Shown: piece by piece, positions 22,417 to 34,739 of the stretch | How positions within the stretch are numbered: the first letter of the stretch is position 1 | Layout of the letters: each line of letters starts with the position of its first letter | Assembly (NCBI GenBank): GCA_963680875.1 | Contig: OY804582.1 | Span: forward strand, 51,106,646-51,170,645 | Direction: 5' to 3' | DNA: 64,000 nt | DNA from: Bathymodiolus brooksi | Lineage: Eukaryota > Mollusca > Bivalvia > Mytilida > Modiolidae | Made by a program: the position numbers and the translations under genes | The notes under the pieces: model-generated | Databases searched by the model: none | What the model saw: the letters and a program-made list of their open reading frames with translations, nothing else | Told to the model about the DNA's origin: nothing

Positions 22417-22490
22417 ATCGGTGGTGTAATGATTATCGTATTCGTCTCGAATCCCGTAGATCGTGGGTTCGAGTCCCGGTCTTGTCAATA
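22417..22490 (+). mobile_element. tRNA-like SINE head (family C), solitary
   Basis: A-box TGGTGTAATGATTATCGTA and B-box GGGTTCGAGTCCCGG. The would-be acceptor arms do not pair, so this is a SINE head, not a tRNA gene. Confidence 0.65.
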
Positions 22491-25100
22491 AAAAGTCATA
22501 CCAGATTGGATGGAGACACACATGTACAGGGGTTTGATATAATTTCTATAAACTACAATTATGCTATTATTTGCATTTACCGACAACACAAAATAAGACG
22601 ATCTATGAATGTTGTAAGCAGGAAAATGTACCTATAATGTTAATATTAAAAGTAGTACCTCATTTGAATCTGTTTTAATTATAATGAAATACTTTTAGAA
22701 CACTCTTTCCAGTGCCGGTTTAAGGCATGGGCTTGCTAAGCTACATCCAGTGGCCTCTAGAAAGTTACTGCATTTGTAAATGAAGAATGAAAGCGTGCTG
22801 AATTATCCCTTTAAAGATTAATTAATAACTGTTTAATAATTATAATAGAATGCTTGTCTTGCCCATTATTTCAATTCGTTGACACTGGTACTGCTGATTA
22901 CAATGACATGACCTCATACATGCGTAGGACCTGTACAATAAATCGCTAATTCAATCGAAACTTTCTTCCTTTTGGAATAAACTGACTTCAAGAATTTGAA
23001 ATGTGTGCCTTGATTAATAATATCTGGGACCTCATTGTATTTGTAGCCAAAGGTCCAACAAAATCATAATCCGGTCCTGACTCATTCCAATTTATATTTT
23101 CCTGGTGACCAGTTCTAACTACATATTCTTTCAAACTAGGGTACCACCTGGTTACTCATGCATTGTTTGGGTTCTAAAAAATTTGTATGTTGATTTGTTG
23201 TAAATCGTCGTGTGCCCTTTTGTCCTTTTCTTAGACTACTGTATTGTTTGCCCTTCTCTGATTTACGACCTCTGGTTACTTCTTTGCTATATTCAGTTCG
23301 CACCCATCGAAGCCATGTTATTACCAGATCCTAGGATATATATTTCGATTACTTAACACACTGATATAGTAGATATCTACGACTTCAGGATAACGTGGTT
23401 CTATTGCATGCACCTGTGTGTTATTATAACATAATACTTTATGATATTCATATCATAAAAGTAAATTATGGAAAATTTGTTTTTGAATATATGCTTAATA
23501 GATTGTATAAATTCCTTTGTAACAGACCTCGCTGTGTATGCACTGTCCTGTATCTCAAGCTCAATGGGATAGATGTGAACAACAAAATCGCAAACATTAG
23601 TATTAATTAGTAAATATACATTTTCTATATAGCGAGAAATGAAATTAAAGGATAGGGCTAGATTATTTACGTTTTTGGTTGAGAAGCCCTATAGACCGTG
23701 AACCTCATATGAACAAAGGAACGGGCCAGTCAGAAGTGGAGCCCAGTTGGCAGTCGTCATAAATTGTTCGACAATCACAGGATTTCCAACACTCAAATAT
23801 GTGTGGACATCTTTCGGACGGTTCTATTGGATTATGCATTCTCTGATTATGGTTTGCATCATATATCTACCAGGGACATATGATCTGGGACAGGACATAT
23901 GCCCCCTACCCATCCCAACATTCAAAAGTTTTGCCTCCCTTCTGTTTTAATAACATTTAGGATTTGATGAATAATTAGCATAGAAGCCAACTATTATCAA
24001 TTATCATTTAGCAAGGTGTTAAAGCTTGTGTCCGGATCCAAATGATGTTATATTATCATTATTGCTTGACAATTTTGCAGGCTTTCTCATCCTCTCCTGA
24101 AGCTAGCCTTCCTCCCTCTTCACAGTCAACTTACAATGTTTCCCGACTTTCCAGTCATTCAACTGTCTGATCCACTCCTACGCATGTAGCTACGTTGATC
24201 GCTAGGATATCATGATATTGCTATTAGATCTTAGGACTTTTCCTATGGTGTCGTATTTTCTTGATTTTCATTTTTAGAAAGTTAACTGCATATTGTTGTT
24301 TTGTCAAGCAAGATTATGATAATATTGATATTAATTTTAAATAATCCTAATTGAGATTTGTCCCTTATGTATAATTTAACCAGACATGTGTGATATTCTA
24401 CCCTTATTTGTAGTCTTATGTCTTAAAACCAGGTCATCATACAAATTAAATATTAAAATTTTACATCAACAAAGATACGTCCTATCATCTGATGAATTAT
24501 GTCACCTCTCTTAGAGGACAGTTCTTGTGGGTATTCAGTCACATATGAATATCAATAATATTCTTTATTTGCAGTAATCACTGTTTATAAATGTCTTATG
24601 TTATGACATTCTATACTATTTACAAGGACATGGTAGATAAGCTTACAATGACACGTAGGTGATTATAAAGATAACTATTTGTTGTATTTTAACATTGACT
24701 TCAACATTATATAAGGACTTTACAAGGTTTAGATAGAAAAAAAACCAGATTACGTGCTCGTGTCTTTGCTTAATATATGAACACCAGTTTTAAATACATA
24801 AGTTTTAATTATGATAATGAACTTACATACGATGTTTCATAAAAAAAAAAAAAAAATTTTAGATTCTATAACCAATAGTTTATGTTATGCATCATTTTGT
24901 ATGGAATTCATTCATGCACTTAGTCTATTCATCTCACACAATCATTCTCTGTTTACCTGTTCGTCATGGATACACATATGTAATCAGTAGACAACATCAC
25001 CTTTAATATTATTTACAAACAACTTTAAAGATGATTTTGTCAGAATTGAATTTTTTTTTATATTAAAAGTTGCCAATATTCGATGTTTTATACTAATAAA
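22491..25100. other. Gene-free region with a few degraded repeats
   Basis: Mostly AT-rich. The GC-richer patch 23690-23940 has an open frame of 67 codons without a recognised motif. A poly-A run lies at 24841-24856. Confidence 0.35.
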
Positions 25101-25284
25101 ATGTTCTGAACAAAAAGCCAGGGTTAAAATTCTGTTATAATGTCGTAATTAGTGAAAAGAATTTGAATGATTAGCATTGGGCGGGTCAACATTGAATTCT
25201 TTCCTGGGTGGAAGAAAATTTGCAATTTCATGCGGCTATGTATATTGCTTAATATTTGGCTCTGTACTTGTTCGAGTTGTGGAT

Positions 25285-25462
25285 TATTTGGAGTTAGTGA
25301 GTGAGCTATTGTTGCTTTGTGCCAGGTGTGCAATTTTCCTGTTATATCATGGCGTGAAGTTATATAAAAGTTCTTTATCAATGATATGACATTGCCTTCC
25401 AATTTATAGTAGACCAACGCTATTAGGTGGCATTTATATAACTAACTCACAGAAAAGTCCAC
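25285..25462 (-). mobile_element. SINE, family C, partial
   Basis: GTTAGTGAGTGAGCTATTGTTG and TTCCTGTTATATCATGGCGTG (tail complement), then AGTAGACCAACGCTATTAGG and AACTAACTCACAGAAA (body complement), as in the copy at 1.6-2.0 kb. Confidence 0.6.
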
Positions 25463-25599
25463 ATGTGGACATGATGCTCATTACGTGAACCAACAAATTT
25501 GAAGAACGCAACATTACGACACAACAGATGTTTTTAATCTACCAATTGTGAATTGTTCATACACATACAACATGTATGTCAACATTCTAGCAGCAACTA

Positions 25600-26010
25600 C
25601 ATGCGGAGTATGTACATATCACTCGCTCGATCCGATATTCCAGAGCATGTGGAGCCTGCTATAATTTCTTTGATGGGAGTTTTCTGCTAACAAGGAAATT
25701 ACTAGTTCACTTTGAACGTTTTACGGTCACCGTCATGACATGGATAACGCTATGGAGTATATGTTTTATGAATGACTAATGGATATGTTCCGTTTGTGGT
25801 AATTACAATCCGGTCCTGTCGTCCTCATTCATGACTTACCACTGGGTGTGTAACAAGACCAAGAGGACGAGTGCCCCACGTGCACCAGGACATACTTACA
25901 CTTCCTTCTCACCTGAGTTCAACTCCGGTATTTCGTGGAGTTCGTGTTTCTCGATCTTCAGATTTCTGTGTAATGTTTTAGTAGATCGTTATTAGTTCTT
26001 TGGTCCTGTG
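25600..26010 (+). pseudogene. PLE reverse transcriptase tail plus 3' UTR
   Basis: Decayed C-terminal RT region: CGV.TYHSL/LIRYS-type sequence at about 25600, then TTACGGTCACCGTCATGAC (the YGRHHD motif of these elements) at about 25720. The 3' UTR follows with CACCTGAGTTCAACTCCGG, GTGGAGTTCGTGTTTCTCG and GTAGATCGTTATTAG. Several frame shifts. Same element family as at 47.4-48.1 kb. Confidence 0.75.
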
Positions 26011-26212
26011 ATGGCATTTAATTTAAGTCTTTATTTATTTCACGAGTACTACATGCAGCCAGAGGCTACTAGTAGCTCTCCTTGTTACCATTTAACATCC
26101 TACCCACAAGTAGTAGCAAATAAACTTATATCATCACATATTTTGTTGCAATATGTTCGTTTTAGCATGTCCAATAATAGCTAGAATTCAGTGTTGGTTA
26201 TTTGCCCTCAGG

Positions 26213-26292
26213 GTAAATATCCGTATTAGCCGTCAAATATCCGTATTGGCCCTCAAATATCCGTATTGACACTCAAATATCCGTATTCGACC
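26213..26292. repeat. 20-bp tandem repeat, about 4 copies
   Basis: Unit CTCAAATATCCGTATTGGCC with substitutions. Confidence 0.9.
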
Positions 26293-26690
26293 CCGAATGT
26301 AACTTCTGGCATCTGCAGCTGGGTCTCAAAGTAAATATGTCAAAGTACAAGGAAAGATGGTAAAATCGTATTTCAATCAAATTAACACGTTTCAAAATAT
26401 TGGAATAAAGTTTAAATAACTGGAAGCGGAATAATTAGCTCAAATATATACGTCGTCTTGAATAGGAATTTCCATTCAATTGTCAACGTCTTGGGTAGAT
26501 TTTACAAACACTTTCTAACGTCATTGTACAAACTCGAAACACAAATATTTGCAAATTGAACAAAGGTAACTCTCTTAAGGATTTATTTTCGCAATTTGTC
26601 AGTTCCAATCTCTTTTCTGCCATATAAAAGTCAATGCTTGAAAAACGTCAATGTTAAATATGTGATAAATAGATTATGAGATAACATTTC

Positions 26691-26793
26691 CCATATAGTC
26701 CCTGGTATCAGCCCGAGACTCTCATATCAAGCCCGACAGGTTCGCTCTCGAGCTTGATATGGGAGTCACGGGCTGATACCCGGGCCAATATGG
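26691..26793. mobile_element. Foldback hairpin, 42-bp arms
   Basis: Arms 26691-26732 and 26752-26793 are complementary with about five mismatches (GGTATCAGCCCG, ATATCAAGC). The loop contains GGTTCGCTCTCGAG, the complement of the GAGCGA-type word in the other foldbacks. The inverted arms create a misleading minus-strand ORF. Confidence 0.9.
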
Positions 26794-27327
26794 AAACTGT
26801 CATGTAATAATCTCTTATTATCATGTAATAAATGTCATATATACAATGTATATATAAGTGATGGCGACAGTTGTAGTACTTGAACACCGAAACGTTATAG
26901 GCTCGCCAAGTTAGTGAACATGTGGGTCCCATTATTTGTACAGCAAACCACTTAATTACGTGAATGATTCCAATTAACGTAAAAGGATACTGAAAATATA
27001 CATTATATATGTACTTTGTTTTCAAAACGAATTGATTCTCATACCAAGAACCTATTACAAGCATAATAATATAGAGAACTGAGTTTAAACAAACAAACAT
27101 TAGCTTATTTCTGAATCATATTGTACAATTGTTGTTGATCTGTTTATATATATTTCCTATATGAATAAAATATGTGTAGACTAAGGTAGGTTTTTTAAAT
27201 TATTTTAGTGATATTTATTGTATATACAATATGATTACACAATATACGTTTCGTCCTACTTGACATGGTTTTTAAACATGCACTTATAAATGTTAACATA
27301 TATTTGATTTTGTAGGTACAAGTGTAT

Positions 27328-27340
27328 ATATATATAAAAG
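27328..27340 (+). promoter_or_regulatory. Possible TATA box of the B-box gene
   Basis: TATATATATATAAAAG about 195 bp before the chosen ATG. The surroundings are AT-rich, so this may be coincidence. A 5' UTR acceptor at about 27459 (TTTAATTGTAG) is an alternative explanation of the upstream end. Confidence 0.25.
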
Positions 27341-27531
27341 CCAAATATCACGTATGTATTTAATTGAAACATTATCAGTTCACATATCTATCTATCATAT
27401 GACATTTAATTTAGAACAAATATATAATTTTTTATTGTTACACTTTATTTAATTGTAGGTATTATTGATATTTTGTGTTGCGACGAACTAGACAACGTTA
27501 TTACAAATCCGTACACACGAAGGAAAACAAA

Positions 27532-28301
27532 ATGGCGCAGGCAGCTAATAAAACTTGCGAAATTTGTATGCGTGCCTCGGGTCTACATTATTGTACCCAG
27601 TGCGACCAGGTCTTCTGTGATAACTGTAAGATGGTTCATTTAAGATCGAAAATTAGTAGAAACCATACTTTTATGTCCGGACCTAATATCAACACGGAGA
27701 AGAAAGCAGGAGGATGCACAGATCATAATGAAGATTTCATTTACCTTTGTGAAAATTGTGATCAACTTATTTGCAGATTATGTGTCACTAAGGCACACAA
27801 AGCACATGCTGTAGTGGATATAAAGGATTCCAATAAGGAAATGCAAACTGAAATATCTAAATATTTGGATTCCAAGGTCGATAATGTCCGTTCAAGTGCA
27901 AAAGTAATTGAAGGAACAACGAAGACGTATACAACAGAGGTAGAGGCGACAGTCCGCGCCATCATTGGACATGGAAACACAATCAAAGACATGGTGGATA
28001 AAAAGGTAGATGCTCTTGTCAAAACCCTAAGAGAAAGAGAAATCATTGAACTGCAGTCTTTAACCAAGGCAAATAAAGATTGTAAAGATTTGTTGGGAGA
28101 GGTCACCAAACAGCAGCAGATTTATCAAGATATGATAAAACAATGTGATGAAGTTGCATTATTTCAAAAGATGAAGAAAATGAAATCTGACATAGAAAAC
28201 TTGAAGTCAGTTGACGTTACAAGCTTGCCATCAGCAGCATACAATAGGAAAAATGCTAACTTTCCTGATGTAGAAAAATTGTTTGGAAATTTAACTTTCC
28301 A
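27532..28301 (+). CDS. B-box/coiled-coil (TRIM-like) protein, main exon
   Basis: A 257-codon open frame with two zinc-binding B-boxes: residues C9, C12, C21, C24, C29, C32, H36, H45, and C62, H65, C73, C76, C81, C84, H89, H92. A Lys/Glu-rich coiled coil follows at about 105-235. No RING precedes it. The Met in AAAATGGCG (27532) is preferred to the in-frame Met 19 codons upstream because of its Kozak context and position just before the first B-box. Such RING-less TRIM-like genes are greatly expanded in bivalves, often acting as cytosolic scaffolds in innate immunity; that role is inferred. The exon ends at 28301 with donor GTAAGT, two bases into a codon, so the stop TAA right after is intronic. 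Confidence 0.9.
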
Positions 28302-29195
28302 GTAAGTAGTTTTATTTTTATATCAAACTAATTGATAAAAAGAAAAGAATACAATTGTACTTTTTCCATCAATTTATAACAAGGATATTTTCCTGATAAA
28401 ATATTATGTTTTTTTTTCATTCAGTTCTCTAAAAAGGATATGTTTTACATATATGTAACCTCGTGGCGAAAACATAAGACAGCTATGAGGGGTGCATCCC
28501 ATTGGGGTGGGTGTCAGTTAGCCCTGCGCACGATTCAATACAAGTCTATTTTCAATAACAAGAAAATGACAACTTGTAGAAGCTCCTAATAGGGTTGTAT
28601 ATTTAACAGTAGTCGTGGTGGGCCCGTTACGAGGCAACATTGTCTAATCCTACCCACCACCTTCCCTTTAACATATAACAATCGAAACATTCTATCATTT
28701 GTCAATACTAGCGATGAACCTTTTCCTACTGATGCTTTTATTTCTTAGCGTGTACTTGCCATTACTTGGTCTAAAATATTGATACTGAAATAGCAAGATA
28801 TGTCGTTGAGAAGCTAGCGTACAGTATTTACCAGTAAATGTTAAAGTTTATTATGAAGCTACATTTTTAATCCAAGGAGAAGCGTTCTTTATGATAAGTA
28901 GCCATATATTATATTTTACCGCATTGCACAACCGGAAATCGAACTTTTACTGCATTGACCGTTCATGGATGTCCGTCTTTTTTCCGTATTGTAGATTTGT
29001 TATATGGACATAACGCTTTAGTAATATGATGAGGTAATCAGTGTTTGTAATATAGATAACAATTTGTAGCCGTGTCAATCCACCAACCTATTGAAATAAG
29101 CGAAATGAACTACCAATCGCAAACAATATGTTGTATCAAACTAACGCTATACACTATTGTATTTACATGTAATTAAAAAAAACTTGCTTTTGTAG
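28302..29195 (+). other. Intron of the B-box gene
   Basis: Donor GTAAGT and acceptor TTGCTTTTGTAG. A region at 28440-28660 is somewhat GC-richer but holds no recognisable feature. Confidence 0.55.
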
Positions 29196-29300
29196 AGAGA
29201 CAGAAGTAACAGTTAAGAAGACGACTATGTCAGCCGAAGCTCACGATCAGCCTAAACAGCACAAACAAGAGAAGAGGAAAGACCAACCACCAATCACAAA
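29196..29300 (+). CDS. B-box gene, second coding exon (candidate)
   Basis: 105 bp between TTTTGTAG and donor GTAATT, joining in phase to the main exon (CA + A). Encodes a hydrophilic, Lys/Gln-rich segment: ETEVTVKKTTMSAEAHDQPK, then QHKQEKRKDQPPITK. It leaves two bases (AA), like the previous exon. The lack of stops in the required phase and the two splice sites support it. If not spliced, TAA at 29302 would end the protein here, giving an alternative terminal exon. Confidence 0.6.
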
Positions 29301-29359
29301 GTAATTAACACCAATGAATACATATTAATATCGTAAATGTTAATACACATTAGAAAATA

Positions 29360-29770
29360 TCAAAGGGGCAATACAAATGTACAACCTGGATAAACTGGCA
29401 AGACAAGGTACACAAGACGAAGAAAAACAAAACAAAAACACAACATAATATGTGTTGGGTACCATTATACACAACTAAGCATAACTAACGTAAACAAGAC
29501 ATGCGGCCCTGCAAAGAACTGGAAGTAAAGACGAACTGATCATTGTTTTAGGCGGAACTCGTAACGGACATCACAATACGGAACTCAGAACGTAAATACA
29601 CATCATTGGACAACACAAAAATCTAAAAAAATGAGCAACACGAATCGCATCAAAAATCGGGGTAAACTCATGTGCTTTCGCAAACAGTAAGCAGTTCCTG
29701 TTTCTTTTAAGACGTCCGCCGTGTTACTCATATATACAGTCCGTTAACGGTCTGCTCAGTTATAAGAGGA
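29360..29770 (-). mobile_element. PLE 3' UTR remnant (minus strand)
   Basis: On the minus strand: GAGTTTACCCCGATTTTTG, ATTCGTGTTGCTCATTTTTT, and GTTCCGTATTGTGATGTCCG, which also occurs at about 50371-50390 on the + strand. The upstream part resembles the PLE RT tail/UTR junction (CTTTTAAAGA..GGAACTGCTTACTG). Confidence 0.65.
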
Positions 29771-30828
29771 CATAAAACATCTACGTAAAATGTAAAGGAT
29801 CATTTGAGATATGGATATTTTGTAAAAGTGATGCCATTGCGTTTGTCATGACTGTTTTATTTTAATCATCCCCCCCCCCCATTGTCGATTTCAACGTGAA
29901 GGACAAGGTACGAAGTAAACTTTTGAGTATCAGTAGTATCCTTTACCTCGAGCTCATTTGGATAGATGTGGTGTAGATCATCACTCAATCGGGATTGTTC
30001 AGTTACATAACATCATCTTTATAGTCGAAGTTTGAATTAAAGGTTTGGGCTAATTTTATCTATCTTTAGTTATCTTTATTCTTGTGAAGTCCTTGGAAGA
30101 AGTTTGCCTCATAAGCATGTAGAAACAAAATGGCGAGCAGCGAGCACAATTCGTACCCATTTTAATACCAGTCGTCTTTGTTTATAATTGGCGTTTGTAT
30201 CATGTTGAAATAGTCCTTGTTTACATTGTTTCTATTGTCAAATAGTGCCATTAGAAAGAACAAGGTGCAGTAAGAACCAATGTATTTATAGAAATTATAG
30301 CACTATGCCGTTAAATGGCGGCAGCATTTTCATTAATAATATTATATGTATACATACAACATATTTAAGAACTGAATAAGTTGATGAATGCTATGTAAAA
30401 TATATAATACTAACATATTTAGGAATGAAGTGAATTTATTTCTTTATGTCACAACGTAGACGTTGACATTCCAAACATAAATATAACCTAATACGTGTCA
30501 TCATAATATTAGATGAACTTATATCTTACTTAGCGAAATGTATGTAAACATAAACATGGATCTACTGTATACAATGACAAATCCCGTCCGTTTTGAATAA
30601 ATGAAATGAAGATATTCAAAGGCAAATAGTACAGTGAATACTGTAAGATACAAACGTCATGTTACGGTGTAGTGATACCATTTATAAAACCACATTAATG
30701 AGCCTGATCAAGCGTCTTGGAAGAAACAATAAAACAATATTTAATCATAGTTGATTTCATCAGATTTTATTTTATATCTTTAAAATTAACTTTTTCAATG
30801 TCATTATTTGTTTATCATTTTTTTCTAG

Positions 30829-30873
30829 ATCTACAGCTGCGAAACAGTACAGATATATATGCTTAGGGTGTAG
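30829..30873 (+). CDS. Candidate 45-bp exon of the B-box gene
   Basis: Flanked by TTTTTTCTAG and GTAGGT. It takes one base to finish the codon from the previous exon and leaves two (AG). Reads STAAKQYRYICLGC in frame. Symmetric length. Evidence is splice sites plus phase only. Confidence 0.42.
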   Translation: MYSCETVQIYMLRV

Positions 30874-30969
30874 GTAGGTCATATATTTAGTCAGTGTTTT
30901 TATTAATCTTGATTTAATATTTCGTAAATAATACAGCCACTCTTAATCAAACACTTTAATTAACGTACC

Positions 30970-31125
30970 CTTGTTTCACCCCCAGTTTTTAGTGGGGTTC
31001 GTGTTTCTCGATCTTTAATTTTATGTGTGTGTTTTGTAGATCGTTGTTTGTCCTTTTTTTCTTTTGGCCATTGTTTTGCTTGCTCTTCTTCGATATACGA
31101 ATTTTGATTACCACTTTGGTACTAG
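30970..31125 (+). mobile_element. PLE 3' UTR fragment
   Basis: TTTCACCCCCAGTTTTTAGT, GGGGTTCGTGTTTCTCGATC, CTTCTTCGATATACGAATTT and GATTACCACTTTGGTA, in the usual order. Confidence 0.8.
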
Positions 31126-31688
31126 TTAAGGTTATACACGAACATATTATACCTTTATACCTCTATATGCATAACTTAAATGGAAATTATAGGAAGCAAT
31201 AGCCATAACAAGGTCAGTTACAGTCAGGTTGATATCTAACCATTTGTATGATATGTCACTCGAATCGACTACACGTGAGAATATAATATTTTATACAGAT
31301 TTGATTTTCAAGTTCATTGTGATTATGCGATTTCAGTTATCGGACATACATGTTATTTTAGTATATAAGAGGTTGATCGGTAAATATTCATATCTATGTT
31401 TTTATTTTAATTTATTATTCATAACATGTATGGAACATAGAAACTGATGCAATATAAACAACCATCCACAGTCATGTATATCATATTATTTTATTATATG
31501 AGAATATAAGGGTCAGATACAGCGATACTTTCAAATGAACAATGTTGTGCTAATTATAATTCACTTAGCTTGGGTAGGATTGCATATTTGTATTGTTTGG
31601 TTATTCTGACTAATTCGCGATATGTATGTTAAATATGATTGATTTACAAATAATTGTGTTTTCAACACATGATAAACCGTATCAAGAA
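31126..31688. other. Gene-free AT-rich stretch
   Basis: No supported feature; probably intron of the B-box gene if the microexon model holds. Confidence 0.35.
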
Positions 31689-31940
31689 GAGTTAGGTAGT
31701 TGCATTACTTAACAACTCATAGAAGCCTATCACCAATACGGCGAGAATTCGCGCCCGGCTTTGTAAATTACAAACAGAGGTGCACTCGACTTGCAGCCGC
31801 AAGTGATAAAGTTTACCAGTTGCTTGCCAATGGTTGGTGGTTCTCTTCGGGTACTCTGGCTTCTTCCACCACTAAAACTGGTCGTCATGATGTAGTTGAA
31901 ATGTTGCTGAAAATGGTGTTAAACACCAAATATCAAATCA
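31689..31940 (+). mobile_element. tRNA-derived SINE, family B
   Basis: GTTAGGTAGTTGCATTACTT, CCTATCACCAATACGGCGAG, GTTTACCAGTTGCTTGCCAA and CGGGTACTCTGGCTTCTTCC, then GATGTAGTTGAAATGTTGC. Same family as the minus-strand copy at 17.9-18.2 kb. Confidence 0.85.
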
Positions 31941-32404
31941 TTGTCTCTTCAGATTAATTAACTAAATCTTCATTATTTCTTAAAGCAGTAATGCATGTTA
32001 ATTGTGTATATCACACAGACTCACAATCCATTCGTGTCGAAATCTTTGATTTAAGGAATTGTAAATGTTATCCCAATGAAGAAAACATTTAGGTTTTCAC
32101 AAGTGAAAGGTGCACCGGGTCAGATGTGTCATTTTTATTTCTGACATACAACTAACAGATAATGTGTAATATATGTGTCATTGCTTTCAACGGTTTATAG
32201 ATGGAATACAAACCATTGGTTCCCCGACCGACTTTTTGAACTTCATTTTGATTTATCCAGAACCATATTTACGTTTCCCTCTGTAGATATACGCTTTGTT
32301 TATTTACAGTTACCGTACACCAGATGTACATTATTTGTTTTTCAAAGCCTATCTGTTGAGGTTTTATCCACATGTTTACTTATAACATATATGTTGTATT
32401 GTAG

Positions 32405-32422
32405 GACAACAGGTCTTTCTGA
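32405..32422 (+). CDS. Candidate 18-bp microexon of the B-box gene
   Basis: TTGTATTGTAG, then GACAACAGGTCTTTCTGA, then GTAAGT. Symmetric, phase 2 in and out, adding R-TTGLS. The donor is a perfect consensus. Confidence 0.42.
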   Translation, partial: DNRSF

Positions 32423-33235
32423 GTAAGTATTATATTATGTATTACTGTGTAATATTATCTAATATTTAGCAAATTCATAGACAAATCAGTAGCCTTTATA
32501 AACGATTAAACATGACAGTGGGTTAGACTAATCAGACATCAACCGTAGTCTTCATATTCTGAATGAACCATTGTATCAGTTAGATGTGTCCTTTTTACAT
32601 GCATCAAGCTATAGATTATATCCTATGACTACTTCAATTTGTCATTTAAGTATCAATTACTGTGTGTCTATCTTTTACTAAGGAACACATGATAAGAAAC
32701 ATTGTAGAAGGATATCCTGTATAAATGGGTTTATTAAAAAATAAATACCGTCAATTAAATATAAAGCAATGAACATAGACTCAATTCTTCCACCAGAATC
32801 ATGATATATATTGGGACTACATTCATTTTATTTTATTTTCGCCCCGTTATTCTCATCCGAAAACAAATATTATGTAGCTAAATTATATAAAACAAAACAC
32901 TAGCATAGTGTTCTGTGTTCGTTACACATCACATTCACAAAAACAATTCTTACATCTATAATACACAACATTTTGCTTTAATATGTTAGAATAAAATAAA
33001 CATCGTAAGATAAAAAACTTGTTTTAAAATCAACATATTGAAGACAATATAAGCACAAAGATGTAGTCAGGATATTACATTAGTAAATAGAAAGCTTAAA
33101 AAAACACAACAATTGCTATACAAATAGTATTGTTAGATGCAAAGTTCAAATCTCTATAAATTGTAAAACAAATAATGTCTGCTACGGACAGAATATTCTA
33201 GGTATCAATATGAGAAATAATACAATGCAATAAAA
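32423..33235. other. Gene-free AT-rich stretch
   Basis: Nothing recognised; probably intronic. Confidence 0.35.
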
Positions 33236-33249
33236 GGAAAGCTTAAACA

Positions 33250-33620
33250 CGATGGTCAACACTTTGAGGAATTTTAACAAAACGAACAATGACCACAAAC
33301 AAAAACCACAACATATGACATTGGAAGAAATGCTTGAAGATACCAACGTGGTAATCAGAAGCCGTCAACAAGAAGAACTGATAATACAATGACCAAAAGA
33401 CAAAGGACAAAAGGACACACAATGATGTGCAAACAATATGTACAAACCTACAGATCGAGCAAAAACCGGGGATGAACTCATGTATTCCGGAAGGATAAGC
33501 AGTTCCGATCTCACCTGTGGTACCTGTCGTATTACTCATGTTACAAACCCACTGATAAGTCATCAATAAGGAAAGGGTCAGATTATGATTACGAAAAACG
33601 GAACACAATCGTGGTCATTT
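33250..33620 (-). mobile_element. PLE 3' UTR and RT tail remnant (minus strand)
   Basis: Minus strand reads the last codons region (GACTTATCAGTGGGTTTGTA), then GCTTATCCTTCCGGAATACA, GAGTTCATCCCCGGTTTTTG, and ends in CGGCTTCTGATTACCACG followed by TTGGTATCTTCAAGC. This single-copy version shows the ancestral context of the array at 19.2-19.8 kb. Confidence 0.8.
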
Positions 33621-34735
33621 TGACTCAACTATTAACAAAGATATGATTGCGAGAGTAAATACATTGGTTCAGTAGCTCCTTTGTTAGCTTTAAATCTATA
33701 CCAAGAAAATCAAACTAGAAATCACAAGTTCTTGAATATCGGAATAACTGACAGATATATACTACATATGCAGGCATTGCATGCACAAATGTATAAATGG
33801 AATGCTAAAAATGGGTCAATTGATATCATATCTTTTGTCCTATAATGCTTGATTCTTACCCGTCCCCCTTTGTCAATTTCTAGGTGTAGGCTCATGCTGC
33901 ACCGGATAGTAAGGACAATATTATCTAACTCGTCTATTAATAGAACCACCAGCATTGGGGAATGCAACAAATTTTCTCTTTATTCTTGTCATACAAATTA
34001 TATTGTTGTTTTAAAATTACTAATGCAATACTATAATGCAAAGCCCACATCAATATTCAAACAAGAATATCCCAGTCGATTCCAATTTGTTTGGCTACGT
34101 TTATTTCATTCATCCAGGCCTAAACATATTCTTATAAAGTTCATTCCCAATAATGACTATGAATTGCAGTGATGGGTTCTTCTTTACTTCTATGAATAAG
34201 ACTACACTTGTGTGAAGTAATCTTACATATACCGTTCGTATTTTTTCACACTGTTCTAATTTTTATTGTGAGTTGACAAATTACGATTATGGTTAACGGT
34301 TCGCGAATTAGCACGGGGATTGTAACTTTTTGAGAAGCCTCAAGAATTTATTTTAAAATTTCCAGGAGGTTTTCAATCCTGGTGGTCTAGTATGTAAATC
34401 AAAATGTCCTTTTCCCCGATCCGTGTAGAGCAAATTGTTATAAACAGGAAAAATATAATGCGGGCGGGAAAAAGTACATATTCTTAAATAATTAGGACAA
34501 CGCTTCTTTTTGTTCTTTGCATGACAATTTGGTAGTCATGTGGATTGTTTGTCATAGAAATGCACAATATACGTACATTGTCAGCATGAAGATGTTTACT
34601 CCGGTTTTAAAAGGGTTAATTTTGTATTCATGTTATTTTTATTAATTTACTTGTACTGGTGTCCTACACGATTTCAATATCAGATGATGTTCCTCTTGTA
34701 TTACAGGAAAACGAAGACTGTCACTAGTATAACAG
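33621..34735. other. Gene-free stretch
   Basis: AT-rich. An acceptor-like TTGTATTACAG at 34697-34707 is followed by sequence that does not give a symmetric exon. Confidence 0.35.
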
Positions 34736-34739
34736 ATAT

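Noticed and set aside
22417..22490. tRNA gene candidate with good A and B boxes
   Set aside because: The acceptor arms do not pair and it matches the head of the family C SINE.
26708..27100. 130-codon minus-strand ORF
   Set aside because: Begins in AT-rich sequence and ends in a foldback arm; no family motif.
28425..28454. 30-bp symmetric exon candidate after TTCATTCAG
   Set aside because: Fits the phase but its donor (GTAACC) is weak and it lies within 130 bp of the previous donor; kept out of the model.
34708..34727. Possible microexon after TTGTATTACAG
   Set aside because: Available donors give lengths of 13 or 20, which break the frame, and it runs into a PLE UTR.
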